64,000 nucleotides of DNA from Bacillota bacterium (GTDB lineage: Bacteria; Bacillota_E; Sulfobacillia; Sulfobacillales; JAIMBI01). The notes below the pieces were generated by a model, which worked only from the letters and a program-made list of their open reading frames with translations, was not told the origin of the DNA and did no database searches. Shown one piece after another: positions 27,368 to 35,935 of this stretch (position 1 is its first letter; each line of letters starts with the position of its first letter). The stretch lies in assembly GCA_021828405.1 (NCBI GenBank), contig JAKARZ010000003.1, positions 1 to 64,000 on the forward strand, read 5' to 3'. A program made the position numbers and the translations under genes.

Positions 27368-28138
27368 TCAGCTCCTTAAGTGCTGTTCGTCAAGCAAAGC
27401 CATCAGGGCGGCGGCCACCTGTTCCGCATCCCCTTCCCACATGATGGCATGCCCCTGCGCCTCGGGCCGCGAGAGCCGCCGCACGGCCAGCGTCGACTCT
27501 TCCGACGGCTCACTGGCCGACACCTCCTCCAGCGCCGCGGAGCGAGACACTTGGCGAATGCGGGCGATGGGCACGTAGCGCGGGGGCTTTTTCGCCGCCT
27601 GAACCCCCAGCACCAGGGGGGTGGCCGACCGAAACTCCGCCATGCGGCCGCCGGCGTACTCCTGCACAAAGCTCACCTGTCCGGAGCCCACCGCCACGTC
27701 GCGCACCACCGAGGCGTGCGGCCACCCCAGCATCCCGCCCAGCAGGCCGGCTATCTGCCCATCCAGGTCATCCACCGCCTGGACCCCCGTCATCACCAGG
27801 TCGTACCCGGCACCGGCCAGATAATCCGCCAGGATGCGCGCCCGCTGCCGACCGGCAAGCGTTCGGTCGTAGTCACCCACCAACTTGACGGCGCAGTCGG
27901 CCCCCTTGGCCAGCGCGGCGTACAGCATGTTGTCCACGTCGCCAGTGTCGAGGGCCACCGCCGACACATGCGCCCCAGAAGCCTCCTTTAGGAGCAGCGC
28001 CTCTTCGAGAGCTTGGTCGTCCCACTCACTGGGCACATAGCTCAGGTCGTCGACGGCCAGCGCACGACCCGACTCGTCCAGCTCCAACTCCTCCACCAGA
28101 TCGGGGACGTCCTTTACCAGCACGGCAATGCGCACCAC
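27368..28138 (-). CDS. etfB: Electron transfer flavoprotein, beta subunit
   Basis: A 256-residue EtfB beginning RIAVLVKDVPD and carrying the AMP/FAD-site region DLVMTGVQAVDDLDGQIAGLLGGMLGW in its usual place (about residues 114-140; key part GVQAVDDLDGQ). GTG at 28138, or the next GTG codon, is preceded by GAGGAGGG. The open frame upstream overlaps the GAF gene and has no homology. Partner of the etfA product. Confidence 0.9.
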   Translation of the reverse strand: MVRIAVLVKDVPDLVEELELDESGRALAVDDLSYVPSEWDDQALEEALLLKEASGAHVSAVALDTGDVDNMLYAALAKGADCAVKLVGDYDRTLAGRQRARILADYLAGAGYDLVMTGVQAVDDLDGQIAGLLGGMLGWPHASVVRDVAVGSGQVSFVQEYAGGRMAEFRSATPLVLGVQAAKKPPRYVPIARIRQVSRSAALEEVSASEPSEESTLAVRRLSRPEAQGHAIMWEGDAEQVAAALMALLDEQHLRS

Positions 28139-28151
28139 GAACCCTCCTCTT

Positions 28152-28697
28152 TCACCCTGGTCGCTCTCGGTTCCCCTCAGCTTCCCCCGCCGTGGCGACG
28201 GGTGGCCACCGCTGGGCAGCCAATTCCGCCACCTGCTGAACCAACTCCACGTCTTCCGCGGCAAACGCCTCACGCTCGGACGCCAACAGCACGAAAATAG
28301 CCAGCACGCCGCCGCGCGTCACCGGCACCGCCACCGCTGACTCCCCGACGGGATTGTCCAAGCGATGCCCGTGAAACAGGCGCAACACCGGTACGATCTG
28401 CACCACGCGATCCGCGGCGGCCGTGCCGACCAGCCCCTGATGCCATGGCACCGTGAGCGCCACGGGCGCCCCCTGGTGGGCAGCCAGCGCCAGCCGACTG
28501 CCCTGTGGTGCAGAAACATACAGGCTCGCACTGACCAGCGACGGCCGCGCCCGCCACAAAACCGCGCACACCCCCTGCAGGCGGCTGGGCCACGGAGCCG
28601 CCTCGACGTCCAGCACCACCCGGGCCGCCTCGGCCACATCACGGGCGGCGGTCTCGGGCCCGATGGCCAAGGCGGCGGCCAGTTCGCGGTCGGGCAT
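28152..28697 (-). CDS. GAF-domain protein in the sHdr operon
   Basis: A 181-residue protein that is essentially one GAF domain (about residues 45-165). Conserved features are a SASLYV strand, the helix GLVGTAAA, the NPVGESAVAVPV strand pair and a final helix FAAEDVELVQQVAELAA. GAF domains bind small ligands, nucleotides or metal/haem centres. No output domain is attached, so it may sense a metabolite or redox state, or be an enzyme of the fRMsr type; the cysteines needed for the latter are missing. Its start shares one base with the end of dsrE, tying it firmly to the operon. GAF proteins are not part of the usual sHdr set. Confidence 0.7.
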   Translation of the reverse strand: MPDRELAAALAIGPETAARDVAEAARVVLDVEAAPWPSRLQGVCAVLWRARPSLVSASLYVSAPQGSRLALAAHQGAPVALTVPWHQGLVGTAAADRVVQIVPVLRLFHGHRLDNPVGESAVAVPVTRGGVLAIFVLLASEREAFAAEDVELVQQVAELAAQRWPPVATAGEAEGNRERPG

Positions 28698-29077
28698 CAG
28701 AACGTGATGACGACGTCCGCCTCCGCGGCCATCTCATTCAGTGCGGTCCCCCCCACCACGCCGGACACCTCGACAAGGTCGTCCAGGGTGCAGTCGTTCA
28801 GGTCCAAGCTCGGAGCACAGACGTAAAATTCTACCCCGGCCTCTCGCGCTTGGTCCATGAAAAACTGCAGCGTGGATCCCTGCCCGTACCCTTTGATGTA
28901 GAGAGATTCCGCCGCCCCACGCTTCAGGAGGCTGGTGGCGGTGATGGTGAACACCATCCGCGACTCCCCATCCATCAGCGCGGCCGTCGTCGCCAGAAAG
29001 AACGGCGACGCCGACCTCTCCGGGGCTTCGACGCCCGTGGTGAGAATGTAGAGAAACTTCTTGGTCTCGTCAGCCAT
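28697..29077 (-). CDS. DsrE-family sulfur carrier (DsrE3-like)
   Basis: A 126-residue DsrE/TusD-fold protein. Conserved cysteines are C87 (EFYVCAP) and C96 in the LDLNDC segment. C87 occupies the position of the persulfide-carrying cysteine in DsrE3 and TusD proteins. It probably receives sulfane sulfur and exchanges it with the TusA encoded just upstream. Well-spaced ribosome binding site; start at ATG 29077. Confidence 0.85.
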   Translation of the reverse strand: MADETKKFLYILTTGVEAPERSASPFFLATTAALMDGESRMVFTITATSLLKRGAAESLYIKGYGQGSTLQFFMDQAREAGVEFYVCAPSLDLNDCTLDDLVEVSGVVGGTALNEMAAEADVVITF

Positions 29078-29122
29078 TGACTGCCTCCGTCCTGTCGTTC
29101 ACCGCTCCTGGTCCATCGTAGT

Positions 29123-29383
29123 TCATTTGGTCCGGCGGATGTGAAACCGAAACACGGGGCCGTCCTGCTGCGACAGCAGCAACTCGTGGCCGGTCGCGTT
29201 GGCAAACGCCTTGAAGTCGGCCATGGAACCTGGGTCCGTGCACTCTACCTCCACCACCTGACCCACTTCGACCCCCATGATCCCCTTCTTGGCCCTGACG
29301 ACCGGCAGCGGGCAGGCCAGCCCCTTGGCATCGATGTGGGCCGCCACCTCTACACTTTGAATCGCGTCTTGCATCTCATCCAT
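29123..29383 (-). CDS. tusA: TusA-family sulfur carrier
   Basis: An 86-residue TusA with the CPxP active-site motif at C24 (KGLACPLPVVRAKKGI). TusA carries persulfide sulfur between cytoplasmic proteins and in sHdr organisms delivers it towards the complex. It lies between the lipoate ligase and dsrE genes in the operon. A second, more divergent TusA is encoded at 48471-48698 next to SQR. Confidence 0.92.
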   Translation of the reverse strand: MDEMQDAIQSVEVAAHIDAKGLACPLPVVRAKKGIMGVEVGQVVEVECTDPGSMADFKAFANATGHELLLSQQDGPVFRFHIRRTK

Positions 29384-29438
29384 CGCGATCAGCTCCCTTC
29401 TTGTGACAACAGATCAAGCCACCGATACCGCCCCTTCG

Positions 29439-30557
29439 TCACGGACCCGCACGGGCGCCTCCCGCGGCGCGATGGGGCTCAAGGATCCCTGAGGGATCGA
29501 TGGCGACCGCCTGGGCCCAGGCGCGGCCCACGTCGGCCGCCGTAACGCCCGGCACACTGACGGTCGCCCACGCGCGCTCCAACCGCGGGAGATAGGCGTC
29601 GGGCGACATCGGCGATCCCACGACCGCCCGGGCCACCCCCGCCAAGCCGTCGCCCGGCTCCACCAGGAAGTCGCCGGCCAACAGCAGGTCGTCAACCCTC
29701 CCCTCCCGCTCGCGCACGATGACCCGCACCAATCCCCCGGGCGCCTTGGCCAGGCCCTCGTACAGGCGCACGCCCTCACGGATCTTGACGCCTGCCTGGA
29801 CCCACCCCTCGGTGGACCCGTACGCATACACGAACGCGGGGTCGAACAGGAGCTCCGCATAGTGGCGGGAAGCCGCCTCTTCCTCGGGCGTCAAGGATCC
29901 GCTGTGCACGGGCTCGCCGAGGCGCTCCCCGAACGCCTCCACCAAGAGGGCCACGGCCTCATCGCGCGGCGGCATGGCGCTCCCGAGCTGCGCGCGCATC
30001 GTGGTCATGTAGTCGCGGAGGCTGGTGAGCATTTTGCCGCGGAACTTCTCCGAGGGCAGCGCCAGCACCCTGGTCATGGTGTCGACGTCAAAGTCAAACA
30101 TCAGGCTGCCCACAATGGCCAGGGCCCCCTCCAGCGTGACCGCCCCGGTTCCCCCGATCTTCTGGGCCCCCACCACGATGTCGTTGACGGGCCGATGCTC
30201 GGCCGCGATCCCCATGCGCCGGTAGGCATCCACCGGCGCGCCGAGGCACCGGGCGTACACCGACTGGACCGGCTCGCCGCCGCGGGGCTGGATGAGGTGC
30301 CAAAACACCTGGCCATGATCCAGCAGCACGGCGCCCCCGCCCACCATGCGTCGGGCCACCGGAATGTCGTGCGCGGCGCAGTAGTCCCGATTGACGTCCC
30401 GAGCGGCCACCTGATGGTAGCCCACACAGACATACGGGCCGTCCGGGCTGACCGTGATGAGGGTAGGTTCATCCCCCGCGCCCATGGTGTGGGCCACCCC
30501 ATGATACACAGCCTGAGACATGGGGCGCGACACCGTGCCGAGATCCACATGCCTCAT
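29439..30557 (-). CDS. Lipoate-protein ligase (sLpl type) for LbpA
   Basis: A 372-residue protein of the lipoate/biotin ligase fold. The signature RRMVGGGAVLLDHGQVFWHLI (about 69-89; key part RRMVGGGAV) contains the lipoate-binding glycine-rich loop, and PVNDIVVGAQKIGGTG (about 122-138) holds the lysine that contacts the acyl-adenylate. The C-terminal accessory domain is present. It would attach lipoate, or octanoate, to the two lipoate-binding proteins encoded immediately upstream. ATG 30557 has GAGAGGAGGAG upstream. Confidence 0.85.
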   Translation of the reverse strand: MRHVDLGTVSRPMSQAVYHGVAHTMGAGDEPTLITVSPDGPYVCVGYHQVAARDVNRDYCAAHDIPVARRMVGGGAVLLDHGQVFWHLIQPRGGEPVQSVYARCLGAPVDAYRRMGIAAEHRPVNDIVVGAQKIGGTGAVTLEGALAIVGSLMFDFDVDTMTRVLALPSEKFRGKMLTSLRDYMTTMRAQLGSAMPPRDEAVALLVEAFGERLGEPVHSGSLTPEEEAASRHYAELLFDPAFVYAYGSTEGWVQAGVKIREGVRLYEGLAKAPGGLVRVIVREREGRVDDLLLAGDFLVEPGDGLAGVARAVVGSPMSPDAYLPRLERAWATVSVPGVTAADVGRAWAQAVAIDPSGILEPHRAAGGARAGP

Positions 30558-30617
30558 GACGCTCCTCCTCTCTCCGCCTCGCTCAGCCTTGGTGCCGCCG
30601 CGGTCACACGCCCGGCA

Positions 30618-31079
30618 TCAGGGGCCGGGATCGGCGCAGCGCAGACATGTGAGGCCCTCCGCCTCAAGCCGGGCGCGATACGGATCGACGGCGTCGGGTC
30701 CGTGCTGGAGCCCGCTGGCTTCCCACGCCTCCCGACCCACGTCGGGGCGAAACGTGATCAACCACCCCTCGCCATAGGGATCCCGATTCACCAGCGCGGG
30801 ATCCGCCAGCACGGCCGGATTGGCGTCCACCACCGTGCCCGCGAGCGGTGCGGGCACGGGGCCGACCCACTTCCCCGACTCCACCGTCGCCACGCTCTGT
30901 CCCGCACGCACCGGTTTGTGCGCCCGCACGCGCAGGTACAAGAGCTTACCCGCCCGCGTCTGCGCGGGGTCGGTCATCCCGAGCCGCACGGTGCCATCCG
31001 GCTGCTCCTCGAGCCATACGTCCTGGTCGACCCGGTACCAAAGATGGTCCGGCAGCTCACAGGCAAAGACGAAGGCCAT
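30618..31079 (-). CDS. lbpA: Lipoate-binding protein LbpA, copy 2
   Basis: A 153-residue GcvH-like protein. The lipoyl-lysine is K70 in the hairpin VESGKWVGPVP, and the family NRDPYGEGWLI follows. In sHdr organisms these proteins replace glycine-cleavage H protein as a dedicated sulfur-binding cofactor carrier. Start at ATG 31079 behind GGAGGGGAGGG; the frame continues upstream into copy 1 without homology. C-terminal residues after 110 include two cysteines (LTCLRC). Confidence 0.88.
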   Translation of the reverse strand: MAFVFACELPDHLWYRVDQDVWLEEQPDGTVRLGMTDPAQTRAGKLLYLRVRAHKPVRAGQSVATVESGKWVGPVPAPLAGTVVDANPAVLADPALVNRDPYGEGWLITFRPDVGREAWEASGLQHGPDAVDPYRARLEAEGLTCLRCADPGP

Positions 31080-31105
31080 GCCCTCCCCTCCTTTCGCAGC
31101 TCGTC

Positions 31106-31579
31106 CTAGCTCGTGCAGTGGATCCCGTCCCGCTCCAGCAGCTCGCGATAGCGTGCGAGCCCGTCCGGGCCCCCGGCCAGCGCCGCTCGGTCCACGTCCC
31201 ACTGGGTGGGCTTCACGCGGATGAGCCACCCCTCGCCGTAGGGATCGCGGTTCACCGTGTCCGGAGACGCTTTGAGCGCCTCATTCACAGCCACCACCTC
31301 CCCCGCCACGGGGGTCGGGATGGAACCCACCCACTTGCCGGACTCCAGGGTTCCCGCACTCTTCCCCCGGGCCAGCGTTTTGCCCTGCCCACGCAGGCTG
31401 ACCATCACGATCTTGCCGGCCAGGTGCTGGGCCACGTCGGTGAGGCCGGCTTCGATGACGCCGTCGGCATCGGGCCCCCGCACCCACACATGCTTCTCAG
31501 GCCAATACAGCAGGTCGGCGGGCAGCCGACATCCATTAATCTCGTGAACCTCGTGCCCGTTGGCACCGGCTTCGCTCAT
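31106..31579 (-). CDS. lbpA: Lipoate-binding protein LbpA, copy 1
   Basis: A 157-residue GcvH-like protein with lipoyl-lysine K82 (LESGKWVGSIP) and the same NRDPYGEGWLI block as the next gene. It keeps a Cys near its end (DGIHCTS). The two copies are related in sequence but clearly different outside these blocks, so they are an old duplication and could have separate partners. No glycine cleavage genes are nearby, supporting the sulfur role. Confidence 0.88.
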   Translation of the reverse strand: MSEAGANGHEVHEINGCRLPADLLYWPEKHVWVRGPDADGVIEAGLTDVAQHLAGKIVMVSLRGQGKTLARGKSAGTLESGKWVGSIPTPVAGEVVAVNEALKASPDTVNRDPYGEGWLIRVKPTQWDVDRAALAGGPDGLARYRELLERDGIHCTS

Positions 31580-31626
31580 GACGCCCCACCTCTCGCATTC
31601 AGCTTGGACCCTCGCCGCTCCGCGGA

Positions 31627-32892
31627 TCAGTCCACCAGCGCCATGGATTTGGCGAGCAGCTCCGCGATGTCCATCACCTGGAGTCGGCCCGCATTGCCCG
31701 TGGACTTCACGGCATCCTCAAACCGGGACACTTCGTAGGGACAGGTGACGGCCAACACGTCCGCCCCGTACTCGATGGCTTCCCGCACCCGCTTCTCGGA
31801 GAGGCGCATGCTGGTGAATTCTGTCGTGAAGCTGTCCATCCACATGCCGCCGCCCCCGCCGCCGCAGCAATAGGCGTTTTCCCGGCACCGGCCCATCTCG
31901 ACCAACTGCAGGCCCGGAATGGCGCGCAAGAGCTGCCGGGGCGCCTCGTACTCCCCGTTGTGGCGGCCGAGGTAGCAGGGGTCATGGAAGGTGACGCGCC
32001 AGGGCAACTCGCGCCGAAACGTCATGTCGCCGATGCGGGGGGCCAGGAACTGCGTGTAGTGGCGCGTGGGCCACTCGCCGCCGAACTTGGGATACTCATG
32101 CCGCAGGGCGTTGTACGCATGCGGATCGGTGACCAGGATCTCGTGGAAGGTGTACTGGGACAGCGTTTTGACGTTGTGCTCCGCCAGCATCTCGAAGAGC
32201 CCCACCTCGCCCGCCATGCGCTGCGAGTCCCCGGAGCATTTTTCCTCCCGTCCCAGAATGCCAAAGTCCACGCCCAGCGTGTTCAGGATGCGGGCGAGCG
32301 CCACCGAGGCCTCCTGGCCGCGCGGATGGTAGGCGGGATAGCACTCCACGAACCACAGCACGTCCACCGGATCGGGATGCTGGCTCATGATGGCCACCGG
32401 AACCCCCGCTCGCTTCGCCCAATCGGCCCGCTTGCGGGCTGGCTCACCCAGGGGGTTGCCGTAGCGCGCCGTGTTTTCGAAGGCGGACAGCAACTCCTGC
32501 GGCGCCCGGCCGTCCGCCACCGCGTGTTCCCGCACGGCCGGCATGATCTGAATCATGTTGACCTCTTTGGGACATACCCGCAGGCAGTTGGCGCACGTGG
32601 TGCACAGCCACAAATCTGGGCTGTCGAGCAGCGGGGTGCCGAGTTGCGTGCGCCGGAACACCTTACGGGGGGAGAAGTCTCCGACGGCGTCGACGGGGCA
32701 CACGGCCGTGCACTTGCCGCACTGATAACACCAACCCAGCGACTCGGCCCCAGGGATGGCCGTGACCTCGTCCAGCACGGATAAGTCATAGTCCGTAATG
32801 GGGCGCGGTTCAAACATGCGGCTCCATTGCGGGGCCAGCGCGATCCCGTCGACCACCGCCTCGCGCTCTACCGCCTGCGCTTTCTCAGCCAC
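31627..32892 (-). CDS. sHdrB3-like subunit (HdrC-HdrB fusion, HdrD-like)
   Basis: A 421-residue protein. Two N-terminal [4Fe-4S] motifs (C55/58/61/65 and C97/100/103/107) of HdrC type lead into HdrB-type CCG domains: a first, incomplete one, then one with HDPCYLGR, AYCCGGGGGG and VTCPYEVS. It stands where other sHdr operons have separate hdrC2 and hdrB2 genes, so it is a natural fusion of the two, as recalled for type II sHdr clusters (C1-B1-A-H-B3 with etfAB and emo). It resembles the soluble half of the EMO encoded at the operon end. GTG start with GGGAGG, overlapping the upstream gene by eight bases. Confidence 0.85.
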   Translation of the reverse strand: MAEKAQAVEREAVVDGIALAPQWSRMFEPRPITDYDLSVLDEVTAIPGAESLGWCYQCGKCTAVCPVDAVGDFSPRKVFRRTQLGTPLLDSPDLWLCTTCANCLRVCPKEVNMIQIMPAVREHAVADGRAPQELLSAFENTARYGNPLGEPARKRADWAKRAGVPVAIMSQHPDPVDVLWFVECYPAYHPRGQEASVALARILNTLGVDFGILGREEKCSGDSQRMAGEVGLFEMLAEHNVKTLSQYTFHEILVTDPHAYNALRHEYPKFGGEWPTRHYTQFLAPRIGDMTFRRELPWRVTFHDPCYLGRHNGEYEAPRQLLRAIPGLQLVEMGRCRENAYCCGGGGGGMWMDSFTTEFTSMRLSEKRVREAIEYGADVLAVTCPYEVSRFEDAVKSTGNAGRLQVMDIAELLAKSMALVD

Positions 32893-33592
32893 GGTCCATC
32901 GCCTCCCATCGGTTCACGCCTAACAACGCCCGCAGCACCACCGGAAACGGGGGAAACACCCGCGTGAACTCGTCGGTCAGTTTCCAGGCCGCAATGGTGA
33001 ACATGTACACCGCATACACGGCCGCCAGCGCCACCAACGGCCGATGCTCGTCGGTCACGGCAGTGAGCTGGCGCGTATTCTCCAACACCGAGCCCAAAAA
33101 CCGCACGTCCTGCCGGATCGCGCCATATACCGCCACCAGTCCCGCACCGCGGAGGCTTTCCATATCACCGGTGACCAGCGGCAGTGCCCCGGTCCCCTCC
33201 TCCCGCCGGTACACCCACCGCGCCCACCAGGGGAATTCCGGCGCATGAATGTTCAGCCAGTAGGTGGCCCAGTCCACCACCCACGCGGGCGCTAGGGGCC
33301 GCTCGCCCAGCAGGAGCACGAGCCCCTCCCCATCCCCCGCCGCCGCCAAGGCCCAGACGGACTCCAGCTCCGGCTGCCAGCGACGGCGATCCGCTGGGTC
33401 GACCCGGCGTGCCGCCGGTGCCAGCGCCCACCGGGCCGCCCACCCCATCTCCTCACGATGCGCGCGGGCGGTGCGGCGGTGCAGTGCGTCGTCGAGGGAT
33501 GCCAGCGCCCGGGAGTCCAGCAGTGGCTCGGCCTTGTCCAAAAACTCCTGAACCGCCGCCCCATCCACCACCAGCCCGCTCACCGGGGTCAT
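32885..33592 (-). CDS. sHdr-associated hypothetical protein (sHdrH)
   Basis: A 235-residue protein without cofactor motifs, rich in Trp and Arg, with a helical C-terminal part (ALAAVYAVYMFTIAAWKLTDEFTR). It lies between hdrA and the next HdrB/C gene, exactly where sHdr operons carry their conserved gene of unknown function (hyp/sHdrH). Overlaps both neighbours (four bases with hdrA, eight with hdrB3), so it must be made in step with them. The identification is by position more than by motif. Confidence 0.7.
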   Translation of the reverse strand: MTPVSGLVVDGAAVQEFLDKAEPLLDSRALASLDDALHRRTARAHREEMGWAARWALAPAARRVDPADRRRWQPELESVWALAAAGDGEGLVLLLGERPLAPAWVVDWATYWLNIHAPEFPWWARWVYRREEGTGALPLVTGDMESLRGAGLVAVYGAIRQDVRFLGSVLENTRQLTAVTDEHRPLVALAAVYAVYMFTIAAWKLTDEFTRVFPPFPVVLRALLGVNRWEAMDRG

Positions 33593-34650
33593 GCGGACGC
33601 TGTGGCAAGCCGCCGCAGCAGGCTGACCGCGCGCACTGCCGCCGCCCCTCCCATCGAGACCGTATCTTCCAGGTCTTTCGGACCCGCCGCCGCGCCCGCG
33701 ACAAACACCCCCGGCACGGGCGTGCTGACCGTATCCAGCGGTTCGCCCCTCGTGGCCAAGAAGCCATGGGGCTCGCGGGGAATCTGAAAGATGCGGGCCA
33801 TCTCGAGCGTTCCCGCCGACGGCTCCATGCCTACCGACAGCACCACCAAGTCCATCGGGATCTCCACGGGGCGGCCCATGGTGGTGTCCTCCCCCTTGAT
33901 GAGGAGCTGGTCCCCCTTCTTGATCACCTCGGTGACGATGCCGCGAATGTAGTTGACCTTGTGCTCCTCCTGGGCCCGCCAGTAAAGCTGGTCCTCCCAG
34001 AACCCGTATGTCCGCATGTCGATGTAGAAGATGAACACTTTGGCGTCAGGCACGAGATGCTTGACCTCGATGGACTGCTTGGACGCAATCCCGCAGCACA
34101 CCTTCGAACAATACGTGTTGCCAATGCGCCGGTCGCGCGATCCCACGCACTGAATGAACGCCACCGAGCGGGGCGGCGCCCCGCTGGAGGGGCGCACAAA
34201 CTGGCCCGTCTGCATCATGCGCTCGGCGTCCACCAGTGTGATGACATCATCGTACTCGTAGTACCCATACATCTGGGTTTCGCGGCCGGGGTCAAAATGC
34301 TGAAAGCCCGTGGCCACCACCACCGCGCCGGCCGGCTCCACGGCCCGCGTGCCCTCATGCTCAAGCGTCACCTGAAAGTGCCCGGCCGCGCCTTCGCTCG
34401 CCACCACCCGCGTCGCGGTGCGCACGTCGATCCGGGGATGGCTCTCCACCGCTTCTTTGACTGCCGCCATCAGCTCGCGCGTGGGCGCAAGGTGCGGCGT
34501 CAGGGTCGCGTAGGACTCCCACGGCGTTCCCCCCAGCGTCGTCTTCGCCTCCACCAAGAGCACGGACGTCCCCAGATCCGCGATGCCCCGTGCCGCTTCC
34601 AGCCCGGCCGGTCCTCCCCCCACCACCAGCACGCGATCCCCCGTCGCCAT
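33589..34650 (-). CDS. sHdrA flavoprotein subunit
   Basis: A 353-residue HdrA-like flavoprotein. The FAD Rossmann motif VVGGGPAGLEAA is at residues 9-20. The cysteine group IQC168 then C181, C185 and C186 (TYCSKVCCG) is the HdrA [4Fe-4S] signature. The second FAD segment TPVPGVFVAGAA is near the end. The short length, lacking the extra ferredoxin domains of methanogen HdrA, is characteristic of sHdrA of sulfur oxidisers. Start ATG 34650. Core of the sHdr complex that oxidises protein-bound sulfur to sulfite. Confidence 0.9.
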   Translation of the reverse strand: MATGDRVLVVGGGPAGLEAARGIADLGTSVLLVEAKTTLGGTPWESYATLTPHLAPTRELMAAVKEAVESHPRIDVRTATRVVASEGAAGHFQVTLEHEGTRAVEPAGAVVVATGFQHFDPGRETQMYGYYEYDDVITLVDAERMMQTGQFVRPSSGAPPRSVAFIQCVGSRDRRIGNTYCSKVCCGIASKQSIEVKHLVPDAKVFIFYIDMRTYGFWEDQLYWRAQEEHKVNYIRGIVTEVIKKGDQLLIKGEDTTMGRPVEIPMDLVVLSVGMEPSAGTLEMARIFQIPREPHGFLATRGEPLDTVSTPVPGVFVAGAAAGPKDLEDTVSMGGAAAVRAVSLLRRLATASA

Positions 34651-34688
34651 CACTGCCTCCTTTGCCACCTCGCCCAAGCTCGCGCCGC

Positions 34689-35909
34689 CTAGAGCACGGC
34701 CTCCCACGTGAGATAGTCCATGGTGCCGGCCTCGATTTGCTTGACGTCCTCTTGAAATTCACTCCAGGCCCGCTCCGCATCGATGCCCATCTTGGCCAGG
34801 AGCGGTCGGTAGTCGGTAGAATGCCAGTGCAGCTGCGTCACGCGGAACGGGTGGGCGCCCATGGCCAGCGCCGCAAACTGCGACTCGGACATCACCGGCA
34901 CCCCCACGTTGCGTTCGTGGGCCCGGGCGGCAAACTGGCTCTTGTCCAGCGACGTCACGCACCCCGTGTCGTGGGTCAGCACCACATCCGGATTGGCCTC
35001 TTGCTTCATGACCTCGATCTTGCGAAGCGTGGCGAACGACCGCGTGAAGTCCCGCTGCACCAAGATGTGCCGGAACCCGAAGCCGCAACAGTCGTACCAG
35101 GTGGAGTAGTCCGCCACCTGCGCGCCCAGCGCCTGCACCACGCCGGTCACCGCGGCGGTGCGCTGGCCGCCATAAATTTCTGGGTCATAGATGGCATCGC
35201 CCGACTGCAGCTTGTAGTAGTGGCAGGCGGGGTGCACTGTCGACACGATCGGACTCAGGTCATACACCACGCGCTCTTGAAGCCGGTCGCGCACCGCATA
35301 CATCCACTCGCTGTAGTGCACAATTTCCTCCGGCATGACAAAGGGGCGGCCCAACCGCTCAATGATGCTCCGCACTTGGCGCCGAAGCGCATGGTCATGC
35401 ACCAATTCGTGGCGGACTTCTTTGTAGTGGCCAAAGCTGGTGCCGCAGTGGATGAGCGGGAAGTACCCGGTTTCGTAGGCGGCGGCGAAGTTGCGCATCG
35501 CCACGGCCGCCTGTGCCGCCTGATTGGACGTGGCTGAGGCGTAGTAGTTCCAGGCGGTGCACGACGTTTGGTCGCGGGGATCGAAGTAGTCGTAGCCCAG
35601 CACGCGGTTCAGCCAAAAGATCGAGGTAGAGTAGCCCGGAATGTGTCCACACTGCCCGCAGCTTTTGTGGTGCCACGTCCGCTGGTACGGGATTTTCTTC
35701 GTCCGCCCGTACTTGGTGGGCGCTTCATGGTACGGCTCGGGCACGCGCTGCACGATCCACTCGCCCTCACGCTCAAGCTGCAACACCGCCTCGCGCACGT
35801 CCTCTTCCGGAGCCTCCCGGGGATCGGGGCGAAACGTTTTCTGGGTTTCCACGGAGGTTCCCCGCACCGGTACCGTCCGATCTGCCGTCCCGGTCGTCGA
35901 CCTAGCCAT
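34689..35909 (-). CDS. sHdrB1 subunit
   Basis: A 406-residue HdrB-like protein, longer than methanogen HdrB because of about 85 extra N-terminal residues. The CCG elements are SCGQCG and TSCTAWNYY in the first half, and HPACHYYKL, YDCCGFGF and HDTGCVTSLD in the second. These bind the noncubane [4Fe-4S] centre(s) that in HdrB split disulfides. Start is ATG 35909 behind GGGAGG; the frame is open upstream through hdrC1 without homology. Second structural gene after hdrC1. Confidence 0.88.
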   Translation of the reverse strand: MARSTTGTADRTVPVRGTSVETQKTFRPDPREAPEEDVREAVLQLEREGEWIVQRVPEPYHEAPTKYGRTKKIPYQRTWHHKSCGQCGHIPGYSTSIFWLNRVLGYDYFDPRDQTSCTAWNYYASATSNQAAQAAVAMRNFAAAYETGYFPLIHCGTSFGHYKEVRHELVHDHALRRQVRSIIERLGRPFVMPEEIVHYSEWMYAVRDRLQERVVYDLSPIVSTVHPACHYYKLQSGDAIYDPEIYGGQRTAAVTGVVQALGAQVADYSTWYDCCGFGFRHILVQRDFTRSFATLRKIEVMKQEANPDVVLTHDTGCVTSLDKSQFAARAHERNVGVPVMSESQFAALAMGAHPFRVTQLHWHSTDYRPLLAKMGIDAERAWSEFQEDVKQIEAGTMDYLTWEAVL

Positions 35910-35935
35910 GGTGGGATCCTCCCTTCGCGTCTTCG

